Below, piece by piece: positions 35,590 to 48,490 of a stretch of DNA of 64,000 bases. The stretch's first letter is position 1; each line of letters opens with the position of its first letter. Under the pieces are notes generated by a model. That model was not told the DNA's origin. It did no database searches and saw only the letters and a program-made list of their open reading frames with translations. Source of the stretch: Theropithecus gelada (lineage: Eukaryota; Chordata; Mammalia; Primates; Cercopithecidae); assembly GCF_003255815.1 (NCBI RefSeq), contig NC_037683.1, forward strand, positions 82,839,758 to 82,903,757. Direction: 5' to 3'. Position numbers and translations under genes: made by a program.

Positions 35590-37535
35590 CGAACATGAAA
35601 TGGATTTGCCATTTCATGTTCCTGTGAGAAAGGGCTGTTAAGACTTCTAGCTTGCCTCCCCAGACCACAGATTCCCTGGCTCCAAGCCAACAAACAATGC
35701 CAGAGTGGGAACTGTGGTGGGGACAAGGGATGGAGGAAAGGAGGGGAAAGACACTTATGTGGAGGTGCTGAGCTGGGGTGGAAGGGGGCTGTGGAAACAG
35801 CCCTGGAAACAGGGGAGAGATGGAGGGCTGTGAACAGGCTGGGGTCTGGCCTCTTGCCTGGGGTCAGCTGTGTTTGGGGAAGAACTACAGTGACATCTCA
35901 GAATGACATTTTCTCCGTTCTTATCTGCCCATTCCCAGAAACTGAATTCCCCTTCAGGCTCATGATCTTTCCATTTCTCTAGGCGTCCTCCTGTCGGCAC
36001 CATAGCTGTCCACTAGGGGCTGGCCCACTGCCCCGGGTAAGCCCCTCCCTTGTTTGAGGGCCTCACTGTAGCTCTCCAACGTTCCGTGGACTGCCTACGT
36101 GGCCCGGTCTGGTTTCTTCTCTCCCTCACAGCTGCTTGTGTACCCTCAAACTGCTTTCTCCAAGTGAAGCCCTACAGCTCTTAGCCAACCACTTTGTCCC
36201 AGTCCCATAGCCAGGCAAGAGAAGGGACTGGCCTTCCCTTCCCTCACTCAGGCCTGGCTGCACCTTTCTTACAGCTCTGGAATCAGTTTTGTTTTGTTTT
36301 GTTTTTTTCCTAGCTGTATCCCTCTCCACCTTCCCTTCTGAACCCTATTGCTCACCTCCACCCGCCACCGCAGGCCTCCCTATGTACCTGAAAGGCTCAA
36401 GGAAGACAGGTGTGCACCACAAGTGTGGACAGTGTCTGGCTTCTAGTCTTGAGGGGACAGTCACAGAGATGGCCTCAGCCATCTCGAGGAATGAGAAATT
36501 GCCAGCAACAACTGGAAGAGGAGAGGAGGCATAAAACCTGAGAGCATCAGTTAGATGGACACCAGGAGCAAGTGGGGGCCTGGCTTAGCTTCACAGAATT
36601 GTCCCTGCAACTTGAGAGATGGTGAAATCTGAAAACCTACTTCTGCCTTCCTTCCCTGACTTTAAGGAGTATTAAAGTGAAAAAAAAAAAAAAAAAAAAC
36701 ACGCAGAAACATATATATATATATGTTTATATATATATAATACAATAGTTTACATATATTTAGCATGGGAGGGAACTCAGAAGTCATGTGATTTATCTCC
36801 TTGCTGGTTCATCTGGGTAGTAATATACTTTTAAATACTTAGGCATTAATAATACACATGCTCATAGGTTAACTGAATATACATAGGGAGGGCAGCTGTT
36901 TTGCCTTTGGAGTTCTTTAGGAATCCATAGTCCAGAGGTGTTGACAAAGCATTTCAAATGTGGTCATCAAAATTACACCCGAGGGTTGATTAATTAGCAT
37001 AAGGGATGTTTGAAATAAGTTTTCACTGGCGAAGTAAATAATGTTCATGAATGTGGCCAGCTAGGAGCCCTGCGCAGTCATTGTTGCCTCTGTACCAATG
37101 AGGCATCAGAATCTGGTCCCCACTTTGTGAGATTGTCACAGGATGGACCGAGATGCAGGCTGCTCCTTCAGAACCCCAACCTTTCAAGCAACCTACATGT
37201 CTGAGAGTCTGAGGACAGCTAAGACTTCCCCAAGCGTACACCCTATTTTGTGCAGCCTTGCCAATGAGCGTGGCTGGCTGGCAGAATTCCCCAAGACCTG
37301 CTTTCATTGGAGCATCTTGATGGTGAGGTTTGGAGGGGGAGTCTATGGCCCCTCATTGCCAGAGGCTGCCTGTACTTGTCAAAAGAACCAGACATTAGCT
37401 GAACTGCCAAATTGGGTAGGTCAGATCATGCTACCCCCTCAATTTGCAGAAAAGGAAACTGAGGCCCAATGCTAAGAATGGGGCAGGGGTAAGAGACCAG
37501 GACTTCTGGCTGGAGTTAACCTTTGGTGTCGTCCA
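35590..37535. other. Intergenic, mostly unique
   Basis: Downstream of ENTREP1. Apart from the A/TA tract at 36680-36740, I see no gene, promoter or repeat that I can name. Confidence 0.35.
36680..36740. repeat. Poly(A) and (TA)n low-complexity tract
   Basis: About 20 A residues, then acgcagaaac, then alternating TA runs. Confidence 0.85.
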
Positions 37536-37539
37536 TTCC

Positions 37540-37830
37540 ATGAATTTGAACAATGCATAATGACGTGTATCCACCACTGTATTAGTATACAGGGTAGTTC
37601 CACTGCCCTGAAATCCTCTGTGCTCCACCCAGCCATGCCTCTCTCCCCTAACTCCTGGCAGCCGCTGGTCCTTTTACTGTCTCCAGAGTTTTGCTTTCCC
37701 CGGAATGTCATACACTTGGAATCAGGTACTATACAGCCTTTTCAGACGGACTTCTTTCACTTCTTAGTAATATGCATTCAAGTTTCCTGTATCTTTCCAT
37801 GGTCTGATAATCCATTCAAACCCTTGAAAA
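37540..37830 (-). repeat. Ancient L1 (L1M) fragment, minus strand
   Basis: gtatccaccactgtattag, ctggcagccgctggtcc, cttggaatcaggtactata and tgcattcaagtttcctg follow the antisense L1M order. Confidence 0.55.
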
Positions 37831-38766
37831 ATTATTTGATTCAATAGTCATAAAAGTACTCTATCATGTTAACATCTCCAAACACTGACCCTCCTTTTCT
37901 GAATTTACTCATGTCGGGGACCAGGGAAAAGCAGGTCTGCAGGCCACACTGGATTAGTGCTCACCTGGGTTCCACTCTAGATGGAGCCTCCCAGTTTCGT
38001 TTCTCTTGTGTGACAGGCTCTGGGGACACTGAAGAGGACTGGGAGGGAACAGGTGGGGACCCCCTCTTCTCTCTGCACCCATGTCCATCTCTGAGGCTAC
38101 CTGTGAGGTGAGGCCTGTCCTCACAGTGAGACCCACGGTGTGGGTCTCCAAGGCTTTGGCGAATCCCTCAGGATTAGGAAGAACTGGCAGAGGAAGGGGG
38201 GGCTGCAGCCAGGCCTCCACCCCGCGGGAGCGGAATTCTGGAAGTAGAACAAAGGGGTCCATTTCCACCTCCCCCCAGGCCACTGTGGGATGCAGAGGAG
38301 GACGGTGGGGCGGGGAGGGAAGGGCCCAGGACAAGGCCATCTTTGTTTCTGTGTTGTTCCTCCCTGAGGCCTCTGCCAGGAAAGCCAAGTCTGAAGTCCA
38401 AAGACGCCTTCCACTCCTCTCTCTCTGCAGGAGCCTCCATCCTCTCATTCACTCAACAGGTATTTATGGAGCTCCAGGGGACCAGGCTGTGAACAAGGAG
38501 CTGAGGGTAGAATGCTGAGCAAGGAGCGGGGACACACAAATCACAAATTACAAACGCAAAGCCATCTTCCTCCTGGCTGCTGAACCACGCCCAGGCCCCA
38601 GCAAGGAGGAGGAGCCAAGAGGTGACTTTGAGACCAACAGGCACACGCCTGGTTTCTTAGAGGCTGCTGTGAAGGATCCCTCATCCCTGATTATTGAACA
38701 GGCTCACGTGGCAGGTGGTTCACCATCCTGGGAATTCTTCATGAAAAGTTATTCATGACTATTGTT
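37831..38766. other. Intergenic, GC-rich unique sequence
   Basis: Several overlapping open frames on both strands (longest 164 codons on the minus strand at 37954-38448) reflect high GC content. None is recognisable. Confidence 0.35.
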
Positions 38767-38777
38767 AAAGATGGTAA

Positions 38778-39083
38778 TGGGCTGGGCGCCATGGCTCACA
38801 CCTGTAATTCCAGCACTTTGGGAGGCCAAGGCAGACAAATCACCTGAGGTCAGGAGTTCGAGATGAGCCTGGTCGACATGGTGAAACCCCATCTCTACTA
38901 AAGATACAAAAATTAGCCGGGTGTGATGATAGGCACCTGTAATCCCAGCTACTCAGGAGCCTGAGGCAGGAGAATTGCTTGAACCCAGGAGGTGGAGGTT
39001 GCACTGAGCCGAGATTGTGCCATTGCACTCTAGCCTGGGGGACAGAGCGAGACTCCATCTCAAAAAAAAAAAAAAAAAAAAAA
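38778..39083 (+). mobile_element. AluS, full length
   Basis: Flanked by AAAGATGGTAA at 38767-38777 and 39084-39094. Both monomers and an A tail are present. Confidence 0.9.
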
Positions 39084-39440
39084 AAAGATGGTAAGGAAGA
39101 CTTATTCAAGCAGGAGCCACCGCAGTGGGGTTCTGCAATAGGGGAGAAGGGTCAAACTCAACCCCAAAGATAGCAGGACAAGTGGAGATTTATATAGCCA
39201 AGGAGCAATGTTGGGGTCAGTAGATGGAAAAGTACTAAGAGGAAACATGAGGGCTGGGGCAATTCTTGATAGACCAACTCACTAGGATTCTTGCTGAAGG
39301 CAGGCCAGGGTGATAAGCTATCAGGGTAGGGAATGAGGAATGTGATCAGATATCAAGGATAGGAGATTTTTGCTAAACTGACTCAGCAGAATTCTTGCTA
39401 AAACTGAACTAAGAATCCAAGAGTCAGAAAGAGGACTCAG

Positions 39441-39754
39441 GTAGGGTGCAATGGCTCATGCCCATAATCCCAACACTTTGAAAGCTAAGGTGGGAGGATC
39501 ACTCGAGTCCAGAAGTTCAAAACCAGACTGGGTAACATGGTGAAACCCTATCTCTACAAAAAAGTGTAAAAATTAGCCAGGCATGTTTGTAGTCCCAGCT
39601 ACTTGGGAGGCTGAGGTTGGAGGATCACTTGAACCCGAGAGGTTGAGGCTGCAGTGAGCCATGATTGCACCACTGCACTCCCACCTGGGAGACAGAGTGA
39701 GACACTTTCTCAAAAATACAAAACAACAACAACAACAAACATCAAAAAAGAAAA
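39441..39754 (+). mobile_element. AluJ, full length
   Basis: Old Alu with many changes, bounded by AGAAAGAGGACTCAG (39426-39440) and AGAAAGATGACTCAG (39755-39769). These are target duplications differing at one base. Confidence 0.85.
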
Positions 39755-40505
39755 AGAAAGATGACTCAGAGGAGCCCTACTCAAGTGTGGTCAAGGGGCG
39801 AGTTGGTCAGACTCCAAGGAGCACCTCTGAGTGGGAACTCTCATCACACTGTGTCCCTTGCCTCAGGCTTGTCACTGTCTAAAGAAAAATGCTCCTTTCA
39901 TTCCAACAGCTGGCAGGATCTCTGTGTTTTGCCCTAACAAAGAAGCTAGAGCCAAAATTCAGGATGATTCATCGTTCTTCTCTGGCAAAGTGGCTGTAGG
40001 TCCCAGGTCTATGGAGGCTTTCCCAGAATCTTTTAGACACTGTTCATGAATTCTGATCCAAAAGGAACATTTCATAGTGGGGGCAGGGCCACATATTAGG
40101 CAGAAAAGAATTCCAAGCAAGGAGAATTGCTGGGATTATTCTGCTCTGGTCGTGAGCTGTTTCTCCCGCCGCCCTGTATCTGCTTGGTGGAGGCAAGCAG
40201 GTGTTCAACAGTAATCATACACCAAAATATGAGAGATGTCAGGCACGGAGGCCTCTCTCCTCATTTTGCAGACGAGGAGACCAGCATCCAGAGTGGTAAA
40301 CAGATTTGCTTGGTCTCATACGAGCTGCAAGTGTCAGCATGCCGCAACTTTAGCCTATGTCTCCTGCCTTCCATTACAGCAGACTGCTTGCTTTTCTAGA
40401 CTGCCGTGGCAGGGAACTCTGGGGAGGCGAAAGAAACACACCACTGGAACTCATAGGGAGCTGAAATGGTAACACCAGTGTGTCACTTACAAATAGTGAC
40501 AATGA

Positions 40506-40802
40506 GGCCAGGCACAGTGGCTTGCACTTGTAATCCCAGCACTTTGGGAGGCCAAGGTGAGAGGACTGCTTGAGCCCAAGAGCTTGAGACCAGCCTGAGC
40601 AATATAGTGAGACCCTGTCTCCACAAAAAATAAAAAAGCCAGGCATGGTGGTGTATACCTGTGGTCTCAGCTACTTGGGAGGCTGAGGTGGGAGGGTCGC
40701 TTGGGCCCAGGAGGTTGAGATTGCAGTCATCTGTGATAGTGCCACTGCACCCCAGCCTGGGTGACAGAGCGAGACCCTGTCTTAAAAAAAAAAAAAAAAA
40801 AA
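40506..40802 (+). mobile_element. Alu (J/S type), full length
   Basis: Runs from ggccaggcacagtggc to an A tail, both monomers present. Confidence 0.85.
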
Positions 40803-40899
40803 GATAATGACTAGCATTTATTGTGAGCCCTTCCAGAGCTGTCTTATTAACTTAAGATTAAGTTCAAGTAATCTTCGTAATAGTCTTCACAATTCTTTA

Positions 40900-42420
40900 C
40901 CGATCTCTTATGACTCTACTTGATTTCTCTTGTTTAATTACATTTGGCGGACATCTCTAGTACAATGTTGAAGAGTAGTGGAAATAGAACATCCTTGTCA
41001 TGTTCCTGATCTTAGAGGAAATGCCTCTGATGTTTCTCCATTAAATAAGATATTAGCTTTAGGACATAAATAAATACATAAGTAAATAAAATACAAAGAT
41101 AGCATACCTCAGTTCCTATGTTCTTGAGGGTTTTTGTTTTCTCCTAGTTGACTTTTGTTTGTTTCATGAAGGGGTATTGGATTTTGTCAAAGGCTCACTC
41201 AGTACCTCTGGAAATAATCAGATTATTTTTCCCCCTTAGGTTTATTAATGTGGACTATGGTATTAATGGATTTTGACTAGTGAACCAACCTTGGATTATT
41301 GAATAAATCCCATTAATTCATGGTGTATTATTTTCTTAATGTGATATTGGATTCTGTTTGCTAATATTTTATTTCAGAAAATTTCAATGCTATTTATTAA
41401 TGATGCTGGTCTGTATATTTCTGTATACTCTTTATCTGGTTTGGGTATCAGTGTTTTATTAGATTCATAAAATGAATTGGGAACTTTTCCTTCTTTTTCA
41501 GTGCTCTGAAATATTGTAGAGAACACTGGTCTTTGGAGGCATGGTAGAATTTCCTGTCAAAGTCCTTGGTGCTTTTGGGCAGAATAGTTCCTTAATACAT
41601 TTCTCTATTTCTTCTATTAAAATTGGTCCATTTAAACTTTCCAACTCTAGTGAGGGTCAATTTTGGTCATTTTTATCTCCCCAGGAAATCCTCTATCTAC
41701 TTCACCCAGTTTTTCAAATTCATTTGCATAGGAATTTGTCATCTCTTATAATTAAAAAAAATTATTTTGTTCTAATGGTTATCCCCCTTGCCATTTTAAA
41801 TTTTATATATTTATGGTTTCTCCTCTTTTTTCTTGTTAGCTATTTTTTTTAAAAATCTATTTTTATTTATTAATTATATCTACTGTTTATTCACTTTCTC
41901 ATTAATTTTTGCTTTTAGTTTTTTTTTTTTTTTTTTTTTTTTTTGAGACTGGGTCTCACTTTGTCACCCAGGCTGCAGTGCGGTCATGAGACCATGGCTC
42001 ACTGCAGCCCTGACCTCCCCAGGCCCAGTGATCCTTCTACTTCAGCCTCCTGAGTAGCTGGGACTACAGGCACACGCCACCACGGCCAGCTAATATTTGT
42101 GTTTTTTGTAGAGATGGGGTTTCACTATGTCGCCCAGGCTGGTCTGGAACTCATGGGCTCAAATAATCCTCCTACCTCAGCCTCCCAAAATGCTAGGATT
42201 GCAGATGTGAGCCACAGAGCCTGGCTGCCTTTAACTTTATTATTTTCTTTTTTGTGCTTTCTTTTGCTTTACTTTGTTGTTCTTTGTTTGGTGCTTTGAG
42301 CTGGAAATTGAATTCGTTTCATGTTAGTTTCTTACTTTGATAAAGTGTTTAGCGCAATGGATTTTCTTATCACTGCTTGAATTGAGTCCCATAGAATCAG
42401 ATACATTTTCATTGTGATTA
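40900..42420 (-). repeat. Ancient L1 (L1M) ORF2 region, minus strand
   Basis: Antisense L1 ORF2 landmarks include atgttgaagagtagtggaaat, ggtattggattttgtcaaa and attgaataaatccca. An Alu interrupts it at about 41922-42226 and the L1 resumes with tttaactttattattttct. Confidence 0.68.
41922..42226 (-). mobile_element. AluJ inside the L1M, minus strand
   Basis: A T tract of about 26, then gagactgggtctcactttgt through to gccacagagcctggc. Confidence 0.85.
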
Positions 42421-43030
42421 GGGACCCCCTTGGAAAAAAAAAGAACACAAAATTAGGTACAGGGCATTGAAAGGGGCTAATTATGGGACAATCTATGATA
42501 CTTGAATTTCAGTGGCTTCACAATAAATCCACCGTTGTTCAAGAATAAGGCTTTGGAGTTTACACCTGAGTTTTGGGTAAGTGGTTGGCATTTTTGAGAT
42601 CGACAGCAGTAAGAAAAGACTCTGAGACCATGAGTAACAAGAAAAAGGAACTGGAAAGAGAATGAACTATAATGTGTATCTTGTACCACGCACTTGGCAG
42701 AATTAATCTCAATATAATCTTACCATATTGATAGTTTTACTATCACCAGTTGCAAATGATTAAAAGGAGTTTCTGGGTGTTAAGAAATGTGTTTCAGATC
42801 ACACATGTGGTTAAGTGTGGCTACATCCAGCCCAGTCCAACCCTGAAGCCTATGTTTTCTTCACTACATGCACCATATTGCTGGTGCCAGAAAGGACTGG
42901 CTACAGTGCTCCTCCCATCTTCTTCCACAAGCCGTGAGCTGAGGAACTTCTTGTAGAAAGTCACCTGGAAAGACAAGTACTGGCAGTGTGGGATTACTTA
43001 TTGCAGGGAATTTGACAAACCATGGTGACC
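42421..43030. other. Intergenic, unique
   Basis: No gene or repeat recognised. Confidence 0.3.
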
Positions 43031-43039
43031 AAATTATTA

Positions 43040-43545
43040 GTCATCTATTGCTGCGTAATGAATTATCCCCAAGTGACAAACATTTATTATGTCACAGGCT
43101 CTGAGAGTCAGAAATTCAGGAGCAGCTTACCTGGGTGCTTCTGGCTTAGGTTTTCTCATGAGGTTGACATCAAATGTTTGGCTAGAGCTACACTCATCTG
43201 AAGACTCAAGTGGGGCTGGAGGATCTGCTTCCAGGCTCGCTGATGCAGTTATGGATGGGCCTCAGTTTCTCACTGGTTACCAAGACTTCACCATGCAGAA
43301 ATTCTCACCATGTAGGCCTCACTATGTAGGCTTCTCCACAGGGCTGCTCATAACATGGCAGCTTGCTTCCCAGAGTGAGATGAGAGAGAGAGAGAGAGAG
43401 AGAGAGAGGATAAACCAGAAAGCCCACCCAAGATGGAAGCCACAGTCCTTTTATAACATATCTTAGAAGTGATATAGCATCATTTATGTTTATTAGAAGC
43501 AAATCACTAGGTCCTACCCACACTCAAGGGGAGGGAAATTGAGCT
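43040..43545. repeat. Ancient interspersed repeat with embedded (GA)n
   Basis: agtcatctattgctgcgtaa, ggctcgctgatgcagtta, cataacatggcagcttgcttc and tcactaggtcctacccacactc form a known repeat layout, probably LTR-derived. A (GA)n run lies at 43382-43409. Family not certain. Confidence 0.5.
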
Positions 43546-43604
43546 GTACCTTTTGAAGGAAGGGGTATTTAAAATATGTATGGATGTTGATGAGGTTCAG
43601 TACA

Positions 43605-44335
43605 CATATCTCAGTCTGTTTTCTGTTGCTATAACCGAATACCTGAGACTGGGTGATTCTTTTTTGGATAGAGTTTTGCTGTGTCACCCAGGTTGGAGTA
43701 CAGTGGTGCATCTTGGCTCACTGCAGCCTCTACCACCTGGGTTCGAGTGATTCTCCTGCCTCAGCCTCCTGAGTAGCTAGGATTACAGGCACATTCCACC
43801 ATGTCTAGCTAATTTTTGTATTTTTAGTAGAGACAGGGTTTCACCATGTTGGCCAGGCTGGTCTCGAACTCCTGACCTCAGGTGATCTGCCTGCCAAAGT
43901 GCTGGGATTACAGGAGTGAGCCACCATGCCCAGCCTGAGATTGGGTAATTTACATAGGAAAAAAGTTTATTTGGCTCACAGTTTTGGAGACTGAAGTCCA
44001 AGAGCATGGTGACAGCTTCTGGCAAAGACTTGTACTGTGTTGTTACATACAGAGAAGTGAACAGGGAAGTGGGCATGAGCAAAAAGAGGGCAAAACACGA
44101 GGGGTGGCCTTGCTTTATAACACCCTGCTCTCACAGGAACTAATCCAGTCCCTTGAGAGCAAGAACTCACCTCCATGAGCATTAACTCAGTCCTGAGAGA
44201 GCAGTGTTAATCCCTCCTAAAGACCTCATCACCTCTTAAAGACCCCACCTCCCAATACCACCACATTGGGACCAAGTTTCCAACACATGAATTCTGGGGA
44301 ACACACTCAAACCACAAACCACAGCAACACACTAC
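43605..44335 (-). repeat. MaLR-type LTR, minus strand, split by an Alu
   Basis: tcagtctgttttctgttgct and acctgagactgggt before the Alu, and tttatttggctcacag, ctcacaggaactaatcc and accaagtttccaacacatga after it, are the reverse-complement layout of MST/MLT LTRs. Confidence 0.6.
43659..43935 (-). mobile_element. AluS inserted in the LTR, minus strand
   Basis: Bounded by TGAGACTGGGTGATT (43644-43658) and TGAGATTGGGTAATT (43936-43950), diverged copies of the target site. Confidence 0.85.
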
Positions 44336-44399
44336 CCCCAAATATGCCACCTTGGCATTTGAGAAAACAGCAGAAGCAGGAAACTCACTTTCACCTTCT

Positions 44400-44830
44400 C
44401 CTCACTCTTCTCTCCTAAAGCAGGTCACAAAACCTTCATTCTAGAGGTTCCCTTCCTATACCCGAGGAAAGGAATGTCTTTATCTCCGAAGATGCCAGGA
44501 CACAGAGAGCAACATGAACAACCAGGCCTTGCTTAAGTTTTCCCCAGTTTATTACCATTAGACCATAACTTCTTTGTCCAAACATACTTGTCAACACCTA
44601 TCCACTACTTCATCATACTTAGCATAAAAATACACAATTTCTCTGTTCCTTTGGGTCTTCAGTTTTGAAGGCTTTCATGTCACATGAACTTTATATGTTA
44701 AATAAATTTGTACGCTTTTTCTCTTGTTAATCTATCTTTTGTTACAGGGTCCTCAACTATGAAGCTAGCCATGGGTGAAAAGAGGAATTTTTTCTCTCTC
44801 ACAATGTGTTTTTAAACCCATCACAGTGAT
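44400..44830 (+). repeat. ERV1-type solo LTR remnant
   Basis: It ends with tttgggtcttcagttttgaagg, aataaatttgtacgctttttctc and gttacagggtcctcaactatgaa, the 3' part of a class I ERV LTR with its own AATAAA at 44699. No viral genes are nearby. Confidence 0.55.
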
Positions 44831-44989
44831 ACTGGCTGCGTATGCAGACCTTTCAGAATTTATTCCTGCCATGGGATTTGTAATAAGGGGATTTTGCCTA
44901 GGCTAAAGCCATCCTCCAAATCCCATTCCTTGCTCTCCCTGTAAATCTAAGCCCCATCATGCCCTGTGGCATATAGAGAAGAGATCACC

Positions 44990-45760
44990 TTCATTCATGC
45001 CTGCATTCATTCACTCACTCAGCAAATATTCATCAAGTGACAATGAAATGTTGGGCATAGCCCCAGGTACTGGGGGTAAAGAAGTGGAAAAAGCACATGA
45101 AGTCTCTGCCCTCATAGAGCTGATATTTGAATGGGAGGAGTCAGACAATGAATAAAAAGATAATTGAAGTAACAGCAATGGTAATAAGGGCTATGAAGAA
45201 AAATAATGGATAGGAGGTGATGGGCACTGCTACCTTAGAGTGACCATGGTAGGTCCTCTGCACTGTGTTGGAGGAGGTGCTCAGAGAAATCCCCTTTGAT
45301 GAGGTGACATTTTAGCAGAAATTTGAATGAAATGAGAGTCAGCCACAGGGATATTGGGAGAAAGTACAGCAGGGACAAAGGTCCTGAGGCAGGAGTGTTC
45401 TTGGTGTGTGTTCAGGGAGTAGCGTGGTTGGAATGGAGTGAGCAAAGGAATGATGAATAGGAAATGAAATCAGAGAGGTAGCCAGGCATCAGATCAGGGC
45501 TTTGCAAGGTCCTAGGTTTAGTCCAGTGTGATGGGACTCACTTGGAGGGTTTTGAGCAGAGGAAAGATGCAATCTGACTTCATCATGTTATTGGGGTCAC
45601 TCTGATTGCTAAATGAGGGATGGGATGGGGGAGAAGAGAGGAAACGGGGCCAGTTAGGGGACTGCTACAGTCATTCAGGTAAAGAAGGTAGTGGCTTGTT
45701 CTGAGGAGAACACAGTGGAGGTCATGAGACATGGTCAGATTTGGATGTGATACCTCCCAC
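44990..45760. repeat. Ancient LINE2-like repeat
   Basis: Contains cattcactcactcagcaaatatt, tgccctcatagagctgat, aaaggtcctgaggcaggagtg, gggttttgagcagaggaaagatg and ctacagtcattcaggtaa, an extended version of the blocks at 20600 and 34915. Confidence 0.45.
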
Positions 45761-46360
45761 ATTGCTGTTTCCGGGAAGTAGTGCTGATGACTTCAAACAA
45801 GGATGTTTCTGCTACTTTTGTATGTTTCTAACTAACTGGTGGTCATTCTTTTAACAAAATCCCATGTTATGTACTATGTTCCAGGTGCTATCCTGGCGTA
45901 ATGGGTAAAGAAGCGAACCAGATACCGTCCTACTCTCATGACAATCACAGAACAGCAGAGAAGAGAGGCAGAGCAGATACATCACATTTCAATGTGCTAA
46001 ATACTGGAAAAAATACTAGAGGCATCACAAAGCAGCAAGTCATTCACCCCATGAGCAGGCAGGAAGACTGAATAGGATTTGCATGGGCAGGAATGGGGTG
46101 GCAGGTGTTGCAGGTGCAGGATAAAGCTATCTGTGTCTGGGAGCAGTGAGGGGCCACAGATGAGGCAAGACAAAAGTTAGAACCAGACTTGCAAAGACCC
46201 TGGAATGCCAAGCTAAATACATTAGACTTTACTCTTGGAGGCGCATGAGGAGGCCCTGAGTAAGCCCAGTGACAGCAGAGAGTATGAGCTGGAGTGGAAA
46301 AAACTGGAAATATGAACTCCTTTTGTGATGCTATTGTTAATACCATTAGGAAAGATTTAG

Positions 46361-47410
46361 GAGGGGTGGAGCAAGATGGCCGAATAGGAACAGCTCCAGT
46401 CTCCAACTCCCAGCGTGAGCGACACAGAACACAGGTGATTTCTGCATTTTCAACTGAGGTACTGGGTTCATCTCACTAGGGAGTGCAGGACAATCTGTGC
46501 TGGTCAGCTGCTGCAGCCCATCCAGCGAGAGCTGAAGCAGGGCGAGGCATTGCCTCACCTGGGAAACACAAGGGGGAAGGGAATCCCTTTTCCTAGCTAG
46601 GGGAACTGAGACATACAACACCTGGAAAATCGGGTAACTCCCACCCCAATACTGTGCTTTACCAAGGATCTTAGCAAACGGGCACACCAGGAGATTATAT
46701 CCCACACCTGGCCGGGAGGGTCCCACGCCCACGGAGCCGCCCTCATTGCTAGCACAGCAGTCTGCGATCTACCGGCAAGACAGCAGCGAGGCTGGGGGAG
46801 GGGCGCCTGCCATTGCTGAGGCTTAAGTAGCTAAACAAAGCCACTGGGAAGCTCGAACTGGGTGGAGCTCACAGCAGCTCAAGGAGTCCTGCCTGTCTCT
46901 GTAGACTCCACCTCTGGGGACAGGGCACAGCTAAACAACAACAACAACAACAACAAAAAAGCAGCTGAAACCTCTGCAGACATAAACGACTCTGACAGCT
47001 TTGAAGAGAGCAGTGGATCTCCCAACACGGAGGTTGAGATCTGAGAACGGACAGACTGCCTGCTCAAGTGGGTCCCTGACCCCTGAGTAGCCTAACTGGG
47101 AGACATCCCCCACTAGGGGCAGACTGACACCCCACACCTCACATGGTGGAGTACATCCCTGAGAGGAAGCTTCCAAAGCAAGAATCAGACAGGTAAACTC
47201 GCTGTTCAGAAATATTCTATCTTCTGCAGCCTCTGCTGCTGATACCCAGGCAAACAGGGTCTGGAGTGGACCTCAAGCAATCTCCAACAGACCTACAGCT
47301 GAGGGTCCTGACTGTTAGAAGGAAAACTAACAAACAGGAAGGACACCCACACCAAAACTCCATCAGTACATCACCATTATCAAAGACCAGAGGCAGATAA
47401 AACCACATAG
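46361..47410 (+). promoter_or_regulatory. L1 5' UTR with internal promoter
   Basis: About 1050 bases homologous to the L1 internal promoter. The YY1 motif (caagatggccg) is at about 46372-46382. An ACA/ACAACA tract lies at 46934-46960. Confidence 0.8.
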
Positions 47411-48427
47411 ATGGGGAAAAAGCAGGGCAGAAAAGCTGGAAATTCAAAAAATAAGAGCGCATTGCCCCCTGCAAAGGAACGCAGCTCATCGCCAGCAACG
47501 GATCAAAGCTGGACGGAGAATGACTTTGACGAGATGAGAGAAGAAGCCTCCAGTCCATCAAACTTCTCAGAGCTAAAGGAGGAATTACGTACCCAGCACA
47601 AAGAAACGAAAAATCTTGAAAAAAGAGTGGAAGAATTGATAACTAGAATAATTAATGCAGAGAAGGTCATAAACGAACTGACAGAGATGAAAACCATGAC
47701 ACGAGAAATACGTGACAAATGCACAAGCTTCAGTAACCGACTCGATCAACTGGAAGAAAGAGTATCAGCGATTGAGGATCAAATGAATGAAATGAAGCGA
47801 GAAGAGAAATCTAAAGAAAAAAGAAGAAAAAGAAATGAACAAAGCCTGCAAGAAGTATGGGATTGTGTAAAAAGACCAAATCTACGTCTGATTGGGGTGC
47901 CTGAAAGTGAGGGGGAAAATGGAACCAAGTTGGAAAACACTCTTCAGGATATCATCCAGGAGAACTTCCCCAACCTAGTAGGGCAGGCCAACATTCAAAT
48001 CCAGGAAATACAGAGAACGCCACAAAGATACTCCTCGAGAAGAGCAACTCCAAGACACATAATTGCCAGATTCACCAAAGTTGAAATGAAGGAAAAAATC
48101 TTAAGGGCAGCCAGAGAGAAAGGTCGGGTTACCCACAAAGGGAAGCCCATCAGACTAACAGCAGATCTCTCGGCAGAAACTCTACAAGCCAAAAGAGAGT
48201 GGGGGCCAATATTCAACATTCTTAAAGAAAAGAATTTTAAACCCAGAATTTCATATCCAGCCAAACTAAGTTTCATAAGTGAAGGAGAAATAAAATCATT
48301 TACAGATAAGCAAATGCTTAGAGATTTTGTCACCACCAGGCCTGCCTTATAAGAGACCCTGAAGGAAGCACTAAACATGGAAAGGAACAACCGGTACCAG
48401 CCATTGCAAAAACATGCCAAAATGTAA
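47411..48427 (+). pseudogene. L1 ORF1, truncated by a premature stop
   Basis: The frame from the start codon at 47411 gives 313 residues. These cover the coiled-coil, RRM (R-P-N-L-R-L-I-G-V-P) and C-terminal domain of the L1 RNA-binding chaperone. A TAA at 48350-48352 replaces a sense codon right after R-P-A-L. The frame then continues without another stop to the usual TAA at 48425-48427, so 25 residues are lost from the expected 338. The RRM core is intact; the end of the C-terminal domain is missing. Confidence 0.88.
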
Positions 48428-48490
48428 AGACCATCGAGGCTAGGAAGAAACTGCATCAACTAACGAGCAAAATAACCAGTTAATATCATA

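Noticed and set aside
36004..36018. CCACTAGGGGCTGG as a CTCF site
   Set aside because: It lacks one G of the core and has T in place of the expected purine. Much weaker than 56857-56870.
37954..38518. Overlapping open frames of 90-164 codons on both strands
   Set aside because: Frames on both strands overlap each other in GC-rich sequence, which is expected without coding. No splice or homology support.
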